Assembly: GCA_027475525.1 (NCBI GenBank)
Contig: JAMWFC010000131.1
Span: 1 to 64,000 of the forward strand
From: Macrolepiota albuminosa
Lineage: Eukaryota > Basidiomycota > Agaricomycetes > Agaricales > Agaricaceae
Length of the DNA: 64,000 nucleotides
Direction of reading: 5' to 3'
Shown one piece after another: positions 17,410 through 32,336 of this stretch (the stretch's first letter is position 1; the number at the start of each line of letters is the position of its first letter). A program made the translations under genes and the position numbers. The notes under the pieces were generated by a model, which saw nothing but the letters and a program-made list of their open reading frames with translations, ran no database searches and had not been told where the DNA came from.

Positions 17410-19091
17410 TCGGTAAGGTTCTCCACGTCATGATATATGAGCCGACTCGTCCGTACAGTCGTCAGTACCCATACGTAATAGGGCCTTATTTGCATGTACG
17501 ACTTTCAATAATACGTGTTATCTAAGGCATCCTTAGGTGTTGGCGTGTTGGCGAATTTTCCTGCCTGACAATCCCTGTACTAGCACCTGAGTTGTTATGC
17601 TTGTTTGCGATCATTCTTCGTCCTTTCTGCCTCCCTCGTGACTCGCACTCGTCTTCCTCGACCAGCCCAAATGCTTCTTCCATCCCAAATCCTATTACCC
17701 CACTCTGCCTCTCCGTTTTCGTTTCATCATTGTCTAAGGACGGCTTGTTCGGTTGCGTGCGCAGGGCACCCGTTTTTGTGAACGCTCTTAATTTTTTCGA
17801 GGAAACTTGTCATCGCCTTTAAGCCCTCTCTGGACCTCACAGCGCTACTTTCTCGTCAGTTTCTCTAAGGATCGCTATGAACCGTTCCTAGCGTCTGCAC
17901 TCTCCTACTATGTGTTTTTTCGTTTGGGAGGCACGGACACCCTATTGCTTCATCAAGTATGAAGCGCACAGTACTCACCTGTGAACGCGTGTTTGTTCTG
18001 TATTGTATGAGTCTGCTGAAGCCTTCCTGCGGCGTCGTCCATACGTGTTCTCTGGGTTTCCTCCAAGCCGGTGGGAACTTTTTGGTCTTGGCGGATCCTC
18101 CTGATCTATTCTCGTCTCCACTTTTCCATCATCTTTTCTTTGATTTGCCTCTTGGCATGATGGGTTCGAAGGGAGTGACAGGAAGATTCCTAAAGAGTAA
18201 TGTGAGATAATAGATAAATGAAGAGAAGTGCACTTATACCAGTATATTTTTCAGCAGCTATTGTAATCAGAGCAAATCTGTGTAATTTGTTTCTTGAATT
18301 CAACCGATGCTACTTGGTTCGCTTCGTATATTATGACCGGAGTGTGAAGGTGCGGGCCTGCATAGCATGGTCTCTTACTTGACCCTTCGTCCCGCGCAAC
18401 AGGGCCATCATAGTATTCATCTGTGAGATTCGATGTCTATAGCTATCCGCAGTCGAAAACCACGTCGTATCACATTTATGAGATCTTTTTATCGTGAAAG
18501 TGAAGGATGCAAGGATGGGGAGAGGTCGTACATTTCCACACCTTGATCGAGAACAGACTATCACGGACAATCTCAGTAGCAAAGCTTTTGTTCGAACATT
18601 TGAGTGACGTGAAATTTATGAGATGATTGGGAATAAAGGTATTTTCAATATATTCAGTGTGCTAGGGGACCATGACCCTCCAGATCATTGCCAGTTCAAA
18701 AGACACCATACATGGCTTACAGCGAGTTCAGGGAGTAGCAGATGTTGGAAGAATTCACTCTGTGAAAGGATTGTTTGGTTGTTTGTGATCGGTTAACCGA
18801 CATCCGTTCGAGCCTGGTTTGTGTTACGACAACGACGACGAAGGCCAACTCTCGACCAGTAAACGCTTCAGCTCTCCATCCAGAGCTAGCTTTCCTCGAG
18901 ATTTGGTCTAAATTTATCCTCACGTCTTCAGAGCGCGTCTTTTCTTTCCTCATCCTCTTTTCTACCTCGGCTTCCATTCATTTTCAATACCATCGCACCT
19001 CGTATACCCTTGCACGGCATACTAGCGAAACTTGGTGCCATATTTTAGTATCGCGTCTCATCTCGAAAGACCGTGATCTATTCAATCCATC
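17410..19091. other. Long intergenic region without a recognised gene
   Basis: No open frame with family resemblance was seen on either strand. It presumably includes a long 5' flank and leader for the Spg1/Tem1 gene. Pyrimidine-rich tracts occur around 17590-18160 and 18890-19090. Confidence 0.5.
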
Positions 19092-20015
19092 ATGTCGAAC
19101 GCTGCATCCCCGTCAACATCGACAATAGCACCCCCAAGTGCCGGTCCTAACGGGCTGAATTCTCATCCATCCCAGGAAAATAATGAGGACAGGAATAGGT
19201 AAACTTATCTACTGTTTAACGCGCACCTTTCATCTTTCTGATTTGTCGTCAAATACACAGTGTCGTAATCAAGGTTGGAATGGTGGGCGACTCACAGATA
19301 GGCAAGACGAGTCTGATGGTCAAGTACGTGGAGGGTAGTTTTGATGAGGATTATATCCAGACGCTGGGTCAGTTGCTATGCTTCTTCCCGACCGCCTTTG
19401 TCCTTTTGACTCCGTCATATAGGCGTCAACTTCATGGAGAAGACAATCACTGTACGGAGAACAACTATCACCTTCTCGATATGGGACCTTGGTGGTCAAC
19501 GGGAGTTCGTAAATATGTTACCCTTAGTCTGTAACGATGCCGTCGCCATCCTGTTCATGTTCGATCTGTCGCGGAAGTCAACTCTGAACTCAGTAAAGGA
19601 GTGGTATCGGCAGGCAAGAGGATTCAATAAAGTACGTGTCAATCAAACTTTTCCTACCTTGCTCCGAGCCATTGAGTGTCATTCCATCTTCGAATCTACC
19701 AGACGGCTATTCCATTCCTGATCGGCACCAAATTCGACACTTTCGCGACATTTCCACGAGACGAGCAGGAAGAAATTACCAAGCAGGTGCGTTTTCTTCA
19801 GCCTCCCTTTAAAAGTCTCATAAAAACATGGATCATACCAGGCCAAACGGTTTGCTCGCGCCATGCACGCGTCACTGATATTCTGTTCTACATCAGCGTC
19901 AATAAATGTACAAAAGATTTTCAAGATCGTCTTGGCCAAAGCATTCGATTTGAAGTGCGTTATACCTGAAATCGAAGGGGTGGGCGAACCAATATTGATT
20001 TACGTGGATGTGTAA
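19092..20015 (+). CDS. SPG1: Spg1/Tem1 septation-initiation GTPase
   Basis: Ras-superfamily GTPase at the top of the septation initiation / mitotic exit network on spindle pole bodies. A Ser/Pro/Asn-rich N-terminal extension of about 35 residues precedes G1 GDSQIGKTS (about nt 19285). Switch residues [10 protein letters not shown] follow, then G3 WDLGGQREF (about 19480), G4 GTKFD (about 19721) and G5 in the CSTSASI segment (about 19881). The WDLGGQ form of G3 and the GVNFMEKT stretch are typical of Spg1/Tem1, not Rab or Ras. Introns separate the G1, G3, G4 and G5 blocks. The protein lacks a C-terminal prenylation cysteine and ends in ILIYVDV, as expected for this family. Confidence 0.92.
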
Positions 20016-20591
20016 TGTGTAAGAGGGAGGAATACATGTGGTCGGAATGACGAGATAGTCAGAGGGCGGGATTAAGAAAATACCAGGTAAGCCAGAGGCC
20101 ATTGATAGGGTCGCTTGTGGCTGATAAAGAGTGTGCTAGCTGTATCCATATTTTGCCGTAGTCGGTGGCTCTTACTGATCGAACAGTTTCTGATCACCCG
20201 GATGTGGTCTTCAGCAGGAGGTTCACTCAACTCCTTGCTGCGACGTACCTTCCTACGGTTATATAGTACAGTCATTCTACTTACCCTCCTTTGATCATTA
20301 CACTCCTTTTATGGACAACGTATATATTCCATCCTCCTCTTTTTTTTTACCCACAGCTCCGTTTTCGTTGTTTTGCTGCATTCCTTATATGTTCATTTCC
20401 TCGTCTGCCTATCATTGCCATACATAATCATAAATTGTCTCAGTTCACATCTCATGAATTGAAAGACATTGTCACTGCTCGCCCATTTTAGATCAATTGC
20501 TTTCTGACCGGATATTACTAGAGGTCACCTTTTTTCTGTGCTTGTAAGCTTGTGGAGCAATTCTTTTCGTGATGTTATGACTAAACCTCCG

Positions 20592-21256
20592 TCAAATTTA
20601 GTATACATTTATAGCATGTGGAATGGGAATTCCTACTTGCAAATCCTTCCAGTGCTTGATCATCACAACCTTGATTTACTTAGCTTAAGAACAGAAAAAA
20701 GAAAAAAGGGTTAAAATACTCCTATGACAAGTATAACACTAGAATACTGCTTTATTCTCAAAATATGAACTTCTGACCTTTCAACTAACAGAGTGAAACA
20801 TATAGATCTTAATCTTGAACATAGGCCTTTGAATGGAGTTATAGCTCAAAAGATCATACAATCTGAATAGCAACATAGAGTTGATTTGAAGAACTTTGAT
20901 GATTTTAATTCTCAAAATGATTTATTGTATTCAAGTGAAAAGTACCAACTGTACTATATAACACAGTTTCAGATTGTCTAGCCTAACTGTAAAAAAAGCA
21001 CTTAACATCTGCAAAACTCCTTCTACAGAGCCAGCAAGTGCTGGTGACAAGTGGAAGTCAAGTAAGTGTAGAAGTAGGCAAGAGACAGGCAAGAGACCAG
21101 CAAGACTAACTGAGAGGTTGACTGTCATTAGAAATCTTACAGTTGGTTCACTAAATAGGCCAGAAGAACACTGCTATTGTTCAGCCTGGAAATATTCTAT
21201 CCACAGGCCTTTATATACTACATATGGCTGCACTGTTACTAATACTATCTAACTAA
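20592..21256. other. CpG-free AT-rich block, probable decayed transposon relic
   Basis: About 665 consecutive bases contain no CG dinucleotide, although flanking DNA has many. The strings CAAGAGAC/CCAGCAAG recur near 21040-21110. At 21264 the bases TGATGATGCCAA match the terminal bases of the inverted LTRs at 47023 and 63843. No coding remains were recognised. Confidence 0.45.
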
Positions 21257-22170
21257 CCGGGCTCCAGTGATGATGCCAATTGGTATTGGATATGCTAGGT
21301 GCTATATTATGAAGTGCTGCCCTCAGAGAGAACAGCTGTTATCAATTAACCGCTAGACTCCAAACTCGTACAACCTGATCTGGTATCTGAGTCCGAGTCG
21401 GAACGAATCACGATGTAGCTAGGGCCTAAAAAAATCGGTTGTCTTGGCTTCGTTTTTATTGAAGTAACAGTATTCTCTATATCATCGGACTTTAAGCTTT
21501 AACCATGGATTCCTGCTGTCAGGGAACACGCAATTATTGGAGTCACTTGAAAGAAAAATTCCCAGAAATCCCGAAGAATTACGGTGATTGCCAAGCTCTG
21601 TTCAATCGACTCGGCAACTAGTGGAACGCCACGTGAGGGGGCCAAAATCAATCTTTGTCTCCAACTTCTCATTAGAATGGAAGTACAGCTGTACTCCTTG
21701 GTGTCAGGTGCCGGAAATTTGACGGTTCCGCGTGGGTCGAACGCTGTAACCATATTGCCGCCAGTCTGCCCGACGAGTGAATTGTATTCTCCTACTTAGA
21801 CCGGCCAGCACGCGTTCTCCTCTGACTGTGTATAAAAATGGACTTCCAGCTGATCACTCGAACCGAGGTATTATGATTATTGATCCAATTATAACTCAGC
21901 TCGATGTTAACTGTACTTTTGGATCCCGTTACCGTTGACTATGTTATGGGTTGTCCAGAGACTTGTGCATGACTAATTGACTCGATGCTCCCTTGGTATA
22001 AGAGTGTCCATACTATGCTGTTATTGTCTCTGGATCTTGATTGACCTCTCTTCCATATTTTGATGACTAGGTGTTCCTATCTATTCTCTTCGGGTCGTTG
22101 ATCCTGCCTTGTCTCGTGCTAATAGACAGGAAATATCCATATATGACATACTCTTACCTTCTTCTCAAGG

Positions 22171-22178
22171 TATAAATA
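22171..22178 (+). promoter_or_regulatory. TATA box of chitinase copy 1
   Basis: TATAAATA lies 73 bases upstream of the ATG and is conserved at the matching position in copy 2. Confidence 0.6.
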
Positions 22179-22243
22179 TACATCCCAAGCTTCGAACATG
22201 CCCTAACCAACCCTTGCCAGTCTTCATCAGTCGTTCAGAAGTC

Positions 22244-24631
22244 ATGGCTGACTCTCAATACTTTTTCAAACGAGTGCTGCTTCTTGGGCTTGTGGCTTTA
22301 TTGGTGGCCGTCAGTGTCGATGCCACGCAGGTTATGCATCGCCCGTCTACCTACAAGACCCCTGCGAAGACTTTACAGACTGAGAAGAGTCCCAAGACGG
22401 AAATCATCACAAAACGTGCTTCTGAGAAAACATCTTTTGCTTATTTCACAAACTGGGGAATTTATGGCGCTAACTTCCGTTTGTCCTAATGCCTGGGCCC
22501 TTCCAGAAATCGGTTCTTACTTCACCATTTCAGAGCCAACTGATATTGTCTCTTCCTCCTTGACTCGTTCGTTCATTCCATTTAACCCATCCGTCGTGTC
22601 ACTCTGACGGCGATCTGTAGATATCTTGTACGCCTTTGCGGATGTCAATCCTACAACAGGAGCTATCAGACTCACTGATTCTTATGCCGATGAACAGGCG
22701 AGACTTAAAATTTCTACTTTGTATCCTTCTAATATATCTACAGAAACACTTCCCAGGTGACTCGTGGAGTGAGCCCGGGAATAATGTTTATGGCTGCATA
22801 AAGCAACTCTATCTCCTGAAACTCAAGCAAAGGAACCTGAAGATTCTGCTCTCGATTGGTGGATGGACATACTCACAGTCCGGTGAGCACACTTAACTCT
22901 TGAGTTACCCTTCGAAGGTTGACGCTTTTCAAAGGGCACTTTAACTTTGTAACAAGCACATCCGCACGTTCCACATTTGTCACTAGCGCCGTCCAAATCA
23001 TCGAAGATTATGGTTTTGATGGAATGTACGTGGTTCAGCATATAAAAAACTGTCCACTGACACGTTACAAGCGACATTGACTTTGAGTACCCCTCAAACC
23101 ATGCCCAAGGACAAGGGTTCGCCGACCTTCTAACTGCCCTTCGCACAGCCTTTACGGCTCTTGCTGCTAGAAAAGGCGACAAAGTTCCTTATCAACTGAC
23201 TGCCGCTGTGGCTGCTGGTCAGGACAATTATCAACATCTCAAAGTCCCCCAGATGGATGCAGCTCTTGACTACTGGAACTTGATGGTATATCCTGAGGTC
23301 TCCGCATACTTATATTTCCGCTCATTGCTAGTCTCCATCTAGGCATATGATTATGCTGGCTCTTGGCTGAGTTTTGCCGACAATCAAGCCAATTTGTATG
23401 GTGGAGCCCAGACTGGTATCAGTACCGACAGGGCTGTCATGTGGTACGAATCCCAAGGTGCAACTTCCTCGAAGATCAACATTGGTAGGTCGTAAGTTTC
23501 ATGACAAGGTCTTGTTCTCACTAAATCAACTAGGAATACCTCTCTATGGACGTGCCTTTGAGAACACTGCTGGCCTCGGTCAACCATACAGCGGCGTAAG
23601 TGACTCCTTGTCTACACTCAATGGCTCAATGACAGCTTACATCTTTGGAAGATCGGGCCAGGAACCATTGAGCCTGGCATCTACTCCTACAAATTTCTCC
23701 CTTGTAAGTCTCCGTACCGGCCTTCCTTCTTGTTTTTGACACGGTATCTCAGTGGCCGGTGCAACGGTATATGAGAATACAATTGATGTATCGAGCTATT
23801 CCTATGATGCTGGCAAACGAGAACTTGTGAGCTATGACACGCCCAACATCGTCAAACTCAAAGCACAATACATCAATTCAAAAAATCTTGCGGGTTCTAT
23901 GTTCTGGGAGGTGAGCATTGGAGGTCTGTTTTATTCTGGAACGCCGCTCACTTGGACCGGATAGCTCTCTACCGACAGGGTTGGATCTCTTTCTCTTGTC
24001 GGTACCAGCGCCGATGTCTTGGGATCTCTTGATACAACTCAGAACCACATCAGGTAACTGTTTTTCATACGGGTACGCGTTTCGTGCTATTCAGCAATCA
24101 CATATAGTTACCCTAATAGTAAATGGGATAACCTCCGTAACAACTTTCCTGGTTCAACTACTACGACTACGACTACCGCTACCCCAACTACAACTCCCGG
24201 TCATGGTCCCTGTTCCACGGTAGCTGCGTGGAGCCCAACGGTGAGCTTTTTTCATTTTACGCTTCTTTTTGGTACCGAAGTCTTAACTAATACCTTGGCC
24301 TCCAGACGACTTATCTTGGAGGTGATAAAGCCACTTACTGTATGTATTAAATTGTTCTACAATTCCAGGCTCGTTAATCCCCCTCTAGCTAGCCATTTAT
24401 GGACTGCTAAATGGTTTGTGCTTCTACGTGAAAAGTATGAAATACTGATGAATTCGTTTCTCAGGTGGACTCTGGGCGAGACTCCTGGCATTGGTGAGTG
24501 TCTGTATCAGAGCTGTTGTTTGTCTCGTTAACACTCTCTAAGCTGATGTTTGGACCGACTCTGGCGCATGCTTCTCTGTTGCTTATCGATTGGAGCATTA
24601 CGACACTAACCAATGGGAAGTTCATGTGTAA
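22244..24631 (+). CDS. GH18 chitinase with C-terminal CBM5/12-type module, copy 1
   Basis: Secreted endo-chitinase acting on cell-wall or exogenous chitin. Signal peptide from residue 1 (hydrophobic [16 protein letters not shown]), short Lys/Thr-rich spacer, then the GH18 barrel opening [11 protein letters not shown]. The substrate-binding strand is [10 protein letters not shown] (about nt 22843), and the catalytic DxxDxDxE motif is formed across an intron as FDGI/DIDFEYP (about 23015-23085). MAYDYAG (about 23340) and PLYGRAF (about 23540) follow. A short Thr-rich linker (about 24150-24200) leads to a chitin-binding module ([17 protein letters not shown] ... WWTLGETPG). About ten introns. The reading frame joins cleanly, e.g. 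the NF/Q/PTDI junction. Stop TAA at 24629-24631. Confidence 0.9.
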
Positions 24632-24754
24632 ACTATCGCATGTTGCGATTTTGTTGATTGAGAATACTAATACCCTGTACTTATTATTCCTTACATATGA
24701 TAGCGATCAGTTCAGATGGATCGAATACCCTTTGAATAGTTATGATCCGGTGAA

Positions 24755-25032
24755 AAAAATATTTATCACAAATAGAGAGGACTCGCAGAAGATGACAGAA
24801 TTGGGCCCGTTCAAGCATTTCCGAGGCCTTTTCGAACTTCTGCTTGAGCTGTTCGTTTCCAATAACTTTTGCTTCCTGAGCCACCTGTTTCGAGAGTTCA
24901 CCAGGACGTCGAAAAACGCGAATGAGAGAACCCTCAAATTGATCAGTGACCGCTATGGTGTCATTGTCATTAGCTTAGGATATAATTATCGTCAATTTTT
25001 CAAAACCTTGCAAATTTCAGAAACCGAGGCGC
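24755..25032 (-). pseudogene. Duplicated fragment of the MTR4 3' end
   Basis: Minus-strand sequence matches the last exon of the MTR4 gene at 28639-28905 ([20 protein letters not shown] is readable) but has one extra C that shifts the frame before the C-terminus. Similarity stops abruptly near 25032. It has no start, no upstream exons and no promoter. It is a passenger of the chitinase segmental duplication. Confidence 0.88.
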
Positions 25033-25269
25033 AATATATTGGCCCGAAAAAAAGGTCAGTTGTTTTGGCCGTTTCTATCGAAGCTCTATCGTTCCGGGAC
25101 GTGCAGTAATGTCGGAAGAAATGCTGATGGCAGGGTCAGACGGAATCAGCCCTGATCACGTTCCTTTAGACAGACCAATTCTTAAGATCTCAGGCCTTAT
25201 CAGACAAGCGTTGGCGCAATAAGAGATCAGGCGTCCGTGTATTATGCCTGATTTATATGCGCTCCTGCC

Positions 25270-25296
25270 AAATCAGGCCTGATGACAGCCTGATTT
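25270..25296. repeat. Short perfect inverted repeat between the duplicated segments
   Basis: AAATCAGGC and GCCTGATTT (9 bp) flank a 9-base spacer. Further CTGAT/ATCAG motifs occur across 25130-25310, exactly in the gap between the two duplicated segments. This could be a MITE-like remnant or a fragile site; nothing more can be said. Confidence 0.4.
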
Positions 25297-25938
25297 GACC
25301 TAATCCGGTTTTGAACACCCAGAATTTTTCCGACATACTCTCGGTATTCTCGGACTTAAATCATGGACTCAAGCTGTCAGTAAACACCAAGAAGTTGAAC
25401 GAGGGCCATCAATATTTGTCTCCGACTTCTCAAATACAGGCTGTTTTCCTTGTTCTAATGGTGTCAGGTGTCAGGAATCGACGGCTCCGCGTGGTCGAGC
25501 GCGGTAACTTTATTGCTTTGTGAAACCAGTCTGCCCGATGAGTGATATCGATCCTGTATTCTCCCGCTGGACCTACCTGTTCTCCTCTGCCTGTTTATGG
25601 TCAAAATTATGTTTTTTGTTCCTTCTGTAGGACTTACAGCTGACCGTGTTGTGATCATTGCTGCCATTTACGACTAGGCTCGATGTTAACTGTACTTTTG
25701 GATTCGTTGCCGTTGACTGTGTTATCGGGCTGTCCAGAGACTTGCATGGCTCATCAATTGGTTGCTCCCTTCATATAAGAGTGTCCATATGCTGCGATTG
25801 TCTCTTGATTGACTTATCTTCCATATTTCAATGACTAGAGTTTGGCGATCCCCATTTGTTCTATCCGTATGTTGCGTTGTCTCGTGCTAACGGCTGGAAA
25901 ATGTTTATGCATGACATACTTTTGCCTTCTTCCCAAGG

Positions 25939-25946
25939 TATAAATA
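25939..25946 (+). promoter_or_regulatory. TATA box of chitinase copy 2
   Basis: TATAAATA lies 66 bases upstream of the ATG, in the same context as in copy 1. Confidence 0.6.
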
Positions 25947-26004
25947 TGCATACATGCTTCGAGGTTGACCCTCCTCAACACTTGCCAGTCTTCACCAATC
26001 GTTC

Positions 26005-28447
<2,443 letters not shown>

Positions 28448-28638
28448 TCTGCTGCTCATGAATTGGCGCATTCAGGCATTGACAAAGGGGAAGTGTGTGT
28501 GTAAGCCATCGCCTGTTGCAATTCAGTTGACTGAGAATACCAATACCCTGTACTTATTATTCCTTACATATGATAGCGATCAGATGAAATGGATCGAATA
28601 CCCTTGGAATAGTTATGATCCCGTGAAAAAATATTTAT

Positions 28639-31600
28639 CTATAAATACAGAGAGGAGCAGAAGATGACAGAATTGGGCCGTTCAAGCATTTCCGAGGCCT
28701 TTTCAAACTTCTGCTTGAGCTCTTCGTTTCCAATAACTTTTGCTGCCTGAGCCATCTGTTTCAAGAGTTCACCGAGACGTCGGAAAACTCGAATGAGAGA
28801 ACCCTCAAATTGATCAGTGAGCTATGGTGCCATTGTCATTAGCTTGAGATAGAATCATCGTCAATTTCTCCATACCTTGCAAATTTCGGAAAACGAGGCA
28901 CCGCGACACCACTGAACGACCGAATCCATGAGTTCAACCTTGAAGGAGCTGACGTATTCATCTTCATCAATGGGAAGTTTCGACTCCTTTGACACTTTGG
29001 CAATGCGTCTGGCATTCTCTTGCATCACCCGGAGAGGAGCTGCAAGTTCTTCTTTTAGTTTGGTGACTTGCTCGCTCTGTCATGTAAGTCTAAATCATTT
29101 GAGAAATACATCGTTATCAGAGAACATACCTTCTCAGCGAAGACAAAACAACTTAGAAGAGCTGCACACTGCTCAGGAGAAAGTTGATTGAACACGCCAT
29201 TGAAGATGAGCTCCGTCAGGAGCAGCTCATCCCCTGAGCTAATTTCGCATGCCACCCTACCCTTGATGTCGACAATGTCCGAAGAAGTCGTAAACGCCAA
29301 CCTCCGGAGTACACGTTTTCGACACTTGAGCTCTTCTAACTGTAAAACATCATGTGTTGCTCGAATACGCTTTTTAAGCCCTCGTATCCGCTCGTTCTTC
29401 TCCTTTTTCTTCGAGTAGAGCGTATATAGCTCTGGTAGACGTGGGTCTTTATGGAGCGGGCTTGAAAACATCTTCTTCTCCATACTGTCAATTTTCTAAC
29501 GGTATTGTCCCAATTCGTCAACAATATCAGAGAAAAAGAATGCCCGAATAACGAACCCCAACAAGCTCCTTGAACTTATCATCCTTGATTCCCATATTTT
29601 GTATCGGGTCGAGCAGAGCAATGCCATCTGGAAATCGTCGTTGCACCTCCAAAATACTTTTCCAAGCAGTTTCCCTGGCAGTATCTGGCCGCAGATCTTT
29701 AGGCAGGAAGATGCGAATGTGGCTGATGCCCTCAATGGTAGAAAGTAGTACTGGGACGACGAGTGGAACGCCCTTCTGTCCGGTAGGACATGGTTGAACG
29801 CCTCCTGGAGTGGCTGTGATATTGTCACGATTTTTGGAGACGACACCTCCAACAGCGCAATTGAGAAGAACATCAATGATGTACTGCTCATGTGGTGGAA
29901 ATTCTTCTGGCTTGGGCATAGGTCGGTTCTGAATGAAGTCAGATCAACCTCGTCTTCCCAAAAGGCAGTGAACGTACTTTGGGTGGTAACCGCTTTTGGT
30001 AGTTGATGATGACGCCCCAACCAAAATCGAGTTTTTGGTACTTGACTTTGACGAGACGACCAGGTTGCAAGAATGGTAATGAATACGTGGGATGGGTTAT
30101 AACTTCTCTGAAATCAGCCGCCATCTGGTCCAGTTGTTGCCGGTAATCGTAATACTCTCCAACTAGTTTTTCATCCGGTATCATAGTCGTACTTTGTGCC
30201 TCTTCCTCCTGCTTCAACTCTGGAAGAGTTTCAAATGAGCGTCATACCAATTAACAAACGCGTCAAAGCAGTACACACCTTCTTCCAACTTAGGAATTCC
30301 AGCACTACTCTGAAATTGGTAGAAACATCTCTCTAACATGTACTCTGGACTGATCCCCTCAACCTTCATCAAATTCATGATCATGTTGTAACCCAGATGG
30401 AACGCAGAGTCCAGCCTATCAGCTTCTCCCTTTACCATCATCTTCGCTGCTGCAGGTTCCAGCTTCTCATCACACATCATGATAACCACACCTCGGTCGT
30501 CCAAACCACGCCGCCCCGCGCGCCCAGACATTTGGATGTACTCGCCAGATGACAGATTACGGAACTCGTGCCCGTCGTATTTACGCGTCGTCGTAAACAC
30601 TACGGTTTTTGCGGGCATATTAAGACCAATGGAGAACGTCTCTGTAGCAAAAAGGACCTTTATAAGACCTTCCTGGAAAAGAATCTCAATTACTTCTTTG
30701 AGAATAGGGAGCAGGCCACCATGATGTATGCCGACGCCACGGCGAAGTAAAGGAAGAAGATTAGCGATTTGAGGGAGATTACGGTCATCGGTGGAGAGAT
30801 TCTCTATTGCATTGTTAAAGATGTTCGACACCAGCTCCTGCTCGTCAGACGAGGTAAACTCGAACTTGGCAAGGGTCAATGCTAGTCCTTCGCACTCGCG
30901 CTTGCTGAAGGCGAAAACAATAACAGGATTGTAATGGTTTTTCATAATCATGTGGATGATCTTCGCAATATCAGATGAGCCTAATTGTGGGCTTATTAGC
31001 TTCAGTTACCCAAGTGAGAAAGATGAATCACCCTTCTTGTCACCACCTTTCTTCGTCTTTCCCTTCCTCCCTTTGCCTGCCCTCGGATCTGCCGGATCAT
31101 CACCCGTATTATCTTGCAGCTTGCCCATGGCTTTGCTGAAACTATCCTCCCGAAACTCGCCCTTCTCATTCACCACAAGATAGATACCATCATCGCCAGC
31201 AGGGAAGAGATAGTGTTGAAGAGGTGTGGGTCGAAAATCTGTATACACGACGTGGCATGGTTGTTCGTGCGATTTACATATCCATTCCGCAAATTGCATG
31301 GCATTAGGGATTGTGGCTGACAAGAACACGTAGCGGACGGTATGTGGAAGCAGGATAATGGTTTCTTCCCATACTACACCTCGTTCCTTATCTCGCATAT
31401 AGTGAATTTCGTCAAAAATGACCCATGCGACTTCACGCATAATTTCAGAACCGCGGTATAGCATAGATCGCAAGATCTAGTGGAATACAGTCAATGTTCA
31501 GCTCATGGTAACTAACGGTATAACGCACCTCAGTTGTCATTACCAGACACGTCGCTGACGGATTTATAGTAACATCTCCAGTCATAAGACCCACATCACC

Positions 31601-32336
31601 AAATTCTGCTAACATCTCTCGATATTTTTGGTTACTCAGCGCCTATTAAAACGTGTAAATACTTCGTATCTCATCCAAGCATATGTGATAAAGAACCTTG
31701 ATTGGACTTGTATAGATTACTCTCTGTTTATTATTCAGGCATTGTGCGATGGCATATTCAGCAACAACGGTCTTCCCAGCACTGGTATGTGCAGACACCA
31801 AGACACTCTCATTCCTTTGTATTGCATGGACAGAGACTTTTTGAAAAGGGTCTAATTCAAACTTGTATTCACGAGCTGGCTTAGCAGGAGGGACGTGTTT
31901 GGATATGGGTATGTAGTTGTAGCCGGGTGGTACAGCGACTTGGTGTCGAACCTGTACGGATGAACTGTCGAGCAACTAAATGTTTCAAGACTCAATGGAC
32001 ATGTACCTGATGCCTGAGCTCGACACGTGAACTCGTGTCGACACTGCCCGTCAATCCTGCGCTTGCAGCAACTTCGCGTTTTGCCTCAGTCTCGAAATCG
32101 TCCAAGACAACAGGTTTAGGAGACGATATGCGTGGTTTCTTGGAAGGCCCCGGGTCATTATCTAGATGAGCATCTCCGTTTATCGGTGCTGAGGGTTCGC
32201 GCGAGGCAGATTTGACTTTGCGTTTTTGTGATGTGGTAGTAGGTAAAGGTTGGTCAATCTGCATATCCTCTTCATTTTTGATGTCATCCTCAGGAGGAAT
32301 CTCGTCTAGAAACGAGAAGAGATCGTTAGAGGCCAT
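28639..32336 (-). CDS. MTR4: Exosome RNA helicase Mtr4 (Ski2-like DExH)
   Basis: Nuclear 3'-5' helicase that feeds RNA to the exosome as part of TRAMP. Complete gene from ATG 32334-32336 to TAG at 28639. The acidic N-terminus with a nuclear-localisation-like KKPR is followed by the RecA cores. Walker A AHTSAGKT is near 31795, DEIH near 31415, SATIPN near 31320 and the motif VI segment [10 protein letters not shown] near 30515. The KOW/arch region and the C-terminal helical DSHCT region follow, ending in [12 protein letters not shown] Lys/Gly-rich insert (about 31015-31085) separates the two RecA domains. About nine short introns. The last exon has a decayed duplicate at 24755-25032. Confidence 0.95.

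Larger units (their letters stand above)
21465..25032. repeat. Segmental tandem duplication, copy 1 (chitinase + MTR4 3' end)
   Basis: This segment is similar to 25340-28905 from the chitinase promoter through the coding region to the last exon of MTR4. The two ATGs are 3761 bp apart. Boundaries are estimated by eye. Flanking promoter blocks (TATAAATA, CTTGCCAGTCTTCA) are shared. Confidence 0.85.

Noticed and set aside
17592..17822. 76-codon Ser/Pro-rich frame upstream of the Spg1/Tem1 gene
   Set aside because: Composition reflects the pyrimidine-rich upstream region; no conserved motif.
24498..25109. 203-codon plus-strand open frame after chitinase copy 1
   Set aside because: It is the antisense shadow of the MTR4 3' fragment plus the end of the chitinase; no independent coding signal.
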